Shown here in pieces: positions 61,701 to 64,000 of a stretch of 64,000 bases of DNA (position 1 is the stretch's first letter; every line of letters begins with the position of its first letter). Made by a program: the position numbers and the translations under genes. This DNA is from Prosopocoilus inquinatus (lineage: Eukaryota; Arthropoda; Insecta; Coleoptera; Lucanidae), in assembly GCA_036172665.1 (NCBI GenBank), contig CM069874.1:25317946-25381945 (forward strand), in the 5' to 3' direction. The notes under the pieces were generated by a model. That model saw only the letters and a program-made list of their open reading frames with translations, ran no database searches and was not told the DNA's origin.

Positions 61701-64000
61701 ACAATACCGAGAAATAAGTAAATGTTTACCGGGGAGAAGTCTGGAAATTTTAAGACTGAAATTATTCCTTAATCTGACAATAAAATGATAACACCTTCGC
61801 AATTATAATCTATAGTTTTTATCTTGAAGTATGTGCACATGAATTAAATATAATCCGACTCATTCTTGCCTACTAATTTCTATTATATGTAAATAGGATT
61901 TAGGATTCAAAAATAACTAAAACTGTGACTGCAATTTGAACGATGTGTTAATAATGCAGGACATACTGTCCCACATTGCATAATGTTGACACAAAAGTTA
62001 ATTAGCATAACCGTAGGAGCAGATCTTGTTGTAAACATGCATTACTATAATGCCATCGGGAAAATTTATGGCGGGGTATTAATTAAATGCTTGTTTATTG
62101 AGTTTGTCTGAAAGAGCACGGCACCTTTTTTTCATTTAATTTAAAGCCAGAGTGCTCGACCCAATTGACAGCACAATGGTAACAATATAATTATTAATGA
62201 GCAATCATTAATGTTAATGTAGTCCGACACGTGAAACTGTTGTTTAGAGACCACTTAAATTTCTAAAAAAATGCAGATAATATGTTATAATCAACGAGAA
62301 AAAATAATCACTATATTTTTTTCGTGTATTTGTTTCTAAACACTTTTCAAGAGTTCAAAAATGATAATTTATCAGTGTTAAAAAATAACGATAATTATTA
62401 TCATCAGTGCTGATAGAAGGTTATAAATAAGAAAAAAGCTTTTAAGTATTCTTAAAACTGTTCCAAACTAATTCGAGAATATAAAGACAAAATTATTGTA
62501 ATACGGTGTCAGGTTTAAAAAATTAAAATTTTGGTTAGTAATCAAAACATTCTCAGATAACTGATTTTCTTCTATCAGTTAATCTTATATTCAATTCACA
62601 TAATTGTGGAATTAGATTTCCAACCGGCATGCGGCATGGGAAAAGAAACATTTGAAGTATACTCCACCTAAAACTAGTTATCAGAAGTTTTCTTCATCCA
62701 AAATTTTGATAGCTCCTTCATTTTTTAAGTTACAGGATAAGCCGAGGTCAAGTTCAAGTAATCTCGCTTTATTTAATTTGCAAAGAAAATAATATATATA
62801 TAATAACAATGTTGTATATTGTTATTGACTCACGTCATTTGTTCATTCCTCAGATTCGTTTGTATTTATGAAATCAAAAAAATTTGAATTCTGACGTAAA
62901 TACAATTTTTCAAATGATATTAAAACTTAACAAAAATTACAATCGTAGCGTCGCATGGTCAACTTTGAAATATTTTAATTGGCATTAACAGTGACATTAC
63001 TACAGGAGAACTACTAAGATGTTGCAGATTTTCAGTTTAATTCACTCCAGGACCACGCTAAGCCACTTCAGTTCATAACAGAATTGCTCTTGATCGGATT
63101 AGATGTGCTCTTGAAACGGTAATTTCATTACCACACGCATCCCCTCTACAATGTTCTATTCTCCTGCACTGTCTCTCGACATGGTGCAAAAATTTTGCTC
63201 CGTTTCAATGCAGTTTGTTTCGTTCGAACGTGCAAATTGTTGATCCCCGGACAAGAAAAAGCCGTTCGAATACTCCACCAAATATGGTCGCTCTTTCTGC
63301 GCTTGTGCAACACGGTCTGGAGCTGCTCCGAGCAATCACTCGAAAGCGACATTAACCTTTGAAAAGATTCACAAATGCAGAAAAGTGAAGGCTTATTTAT
63401 AAGTGAAATATCAAAAGATTTCTAATTCAGAATTCAGTCTGAAATAGGGAACCTTAAGAAAACAATGTTTTAAGTATCAATTTCGAATGAGCGAAGTTTG
63501 CAGCGCCGTTTGTTAATCTGAGCCGTAAATTTTTAGTAATTTTCCAGACGCAGATTTCAAAACAAATGAAAAAATGCTCAAAAACAATGCCCCGAAAACA
63601 TAAATACAATTTTATACTTAAATATTCTAAAATAAATATTGTAATAATTAAAGGCGTCAGTAAAAATTTTGCAACCCGACGATTTGACTTCTAGTTACGG
63701 CACTGCAAGATATATTTTTTTTTTCAAGTGACGAATATACAAGTTGTAAATGCTTTGCGGAGCTGCTTTGTGAAATTATAATTTATTCTAATTGGGTATT
63801 AAAGTGACGCTTTTTTATTACTTAAAATATTGCGCTACGCGCCGCTGTTGTAAACATTTTCTGAAAAAGAGTTATATTAGGATTCGATTGCGTAAATAAT
63901 GTTATAAAGTGAATTACAGAAAATTTCTTAATACAAGCTAGCAAACGTACGGAAGAAACCACTGCATCCTATGTTGCACTACAGCACAAAAAGAATTCAT

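Overview
The window is AT-rich eukaryotic DNA from an insect genome, possibly a beetle (that level is inference). Evidence is one spliced gene with GT..AG introns whose protein is an insect (nervana-type) Na+/K+-ATPase beta subunit, set in a dense field of animal transposable elements (PIF/Harbinger, hAT, Tc1/mariner-like MITEs, BEL/Pao, Jockey-like non-LTR). No bacterial-style gene clusters, CRISPR array, rRNA or convincing tRNA was seen.

Layout. 1-22.8 kb is intergenic transposon mosaic. A PIF/Harbinger element with both its genes (5833-9074, 3-bp TTA duplication) lies directly beside a related MITE, and both are inside an older element (5481-9137). Then come TA-flanked MITEs, a Jockey-like fragment (11.97-13.18 kb), a BEL/Pao fragment (about 17.3-19.0 kb), a minisatellite and a long fold-back element (20.8-22.3 kb). 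23.0-53.5 kb is the beta-subunit gene on the + strand. It has two alternative first exons (23016-23226 and 29673-29781), each of which splices in phase to four shared exons (39017-39274, 42219-42502, 53138-53309, 53364-53467), predicting proteins of 342 and 308 residues. The shared exons carry the transmembrane helix, all six ectodomain cysteines and the C-terminus. Its introns are full of repeats. 53.6-64 kb is intergenic, with a broken mariner transposase that contains a partial internal duplication (56.3-57.4 kb), a hAT-like MITE and long-TIR MITEs.

Most interesting signal. The window holds a class of small fold-back elements flanked by direct repeats of exactly 13 bp (perfect at 16.3, 38.2, 46.8 and 49.6 kb; 11 of 13 at 26.1 and 42.9 kb). 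Several carry hammerhead-ribozyme cores. The copy at 16.3 kb keeps a complete CUGACGA / stem II / GAAA core, a short palindromic stem III and a two-part stem I. The copy at 49.7 kb keeps the core with a stem I of ACUC/GAGU. Hammerheads with very short stem III together with truncated and inverted copies are known for Penelope-like retroelements, so these are best read as non-autonomous relatives of that group. No reverse transcriptase of that type is in the window.

Only the ATPase beta gene looks functional as a protein-coding gene; every transposon ORF seen is broken.
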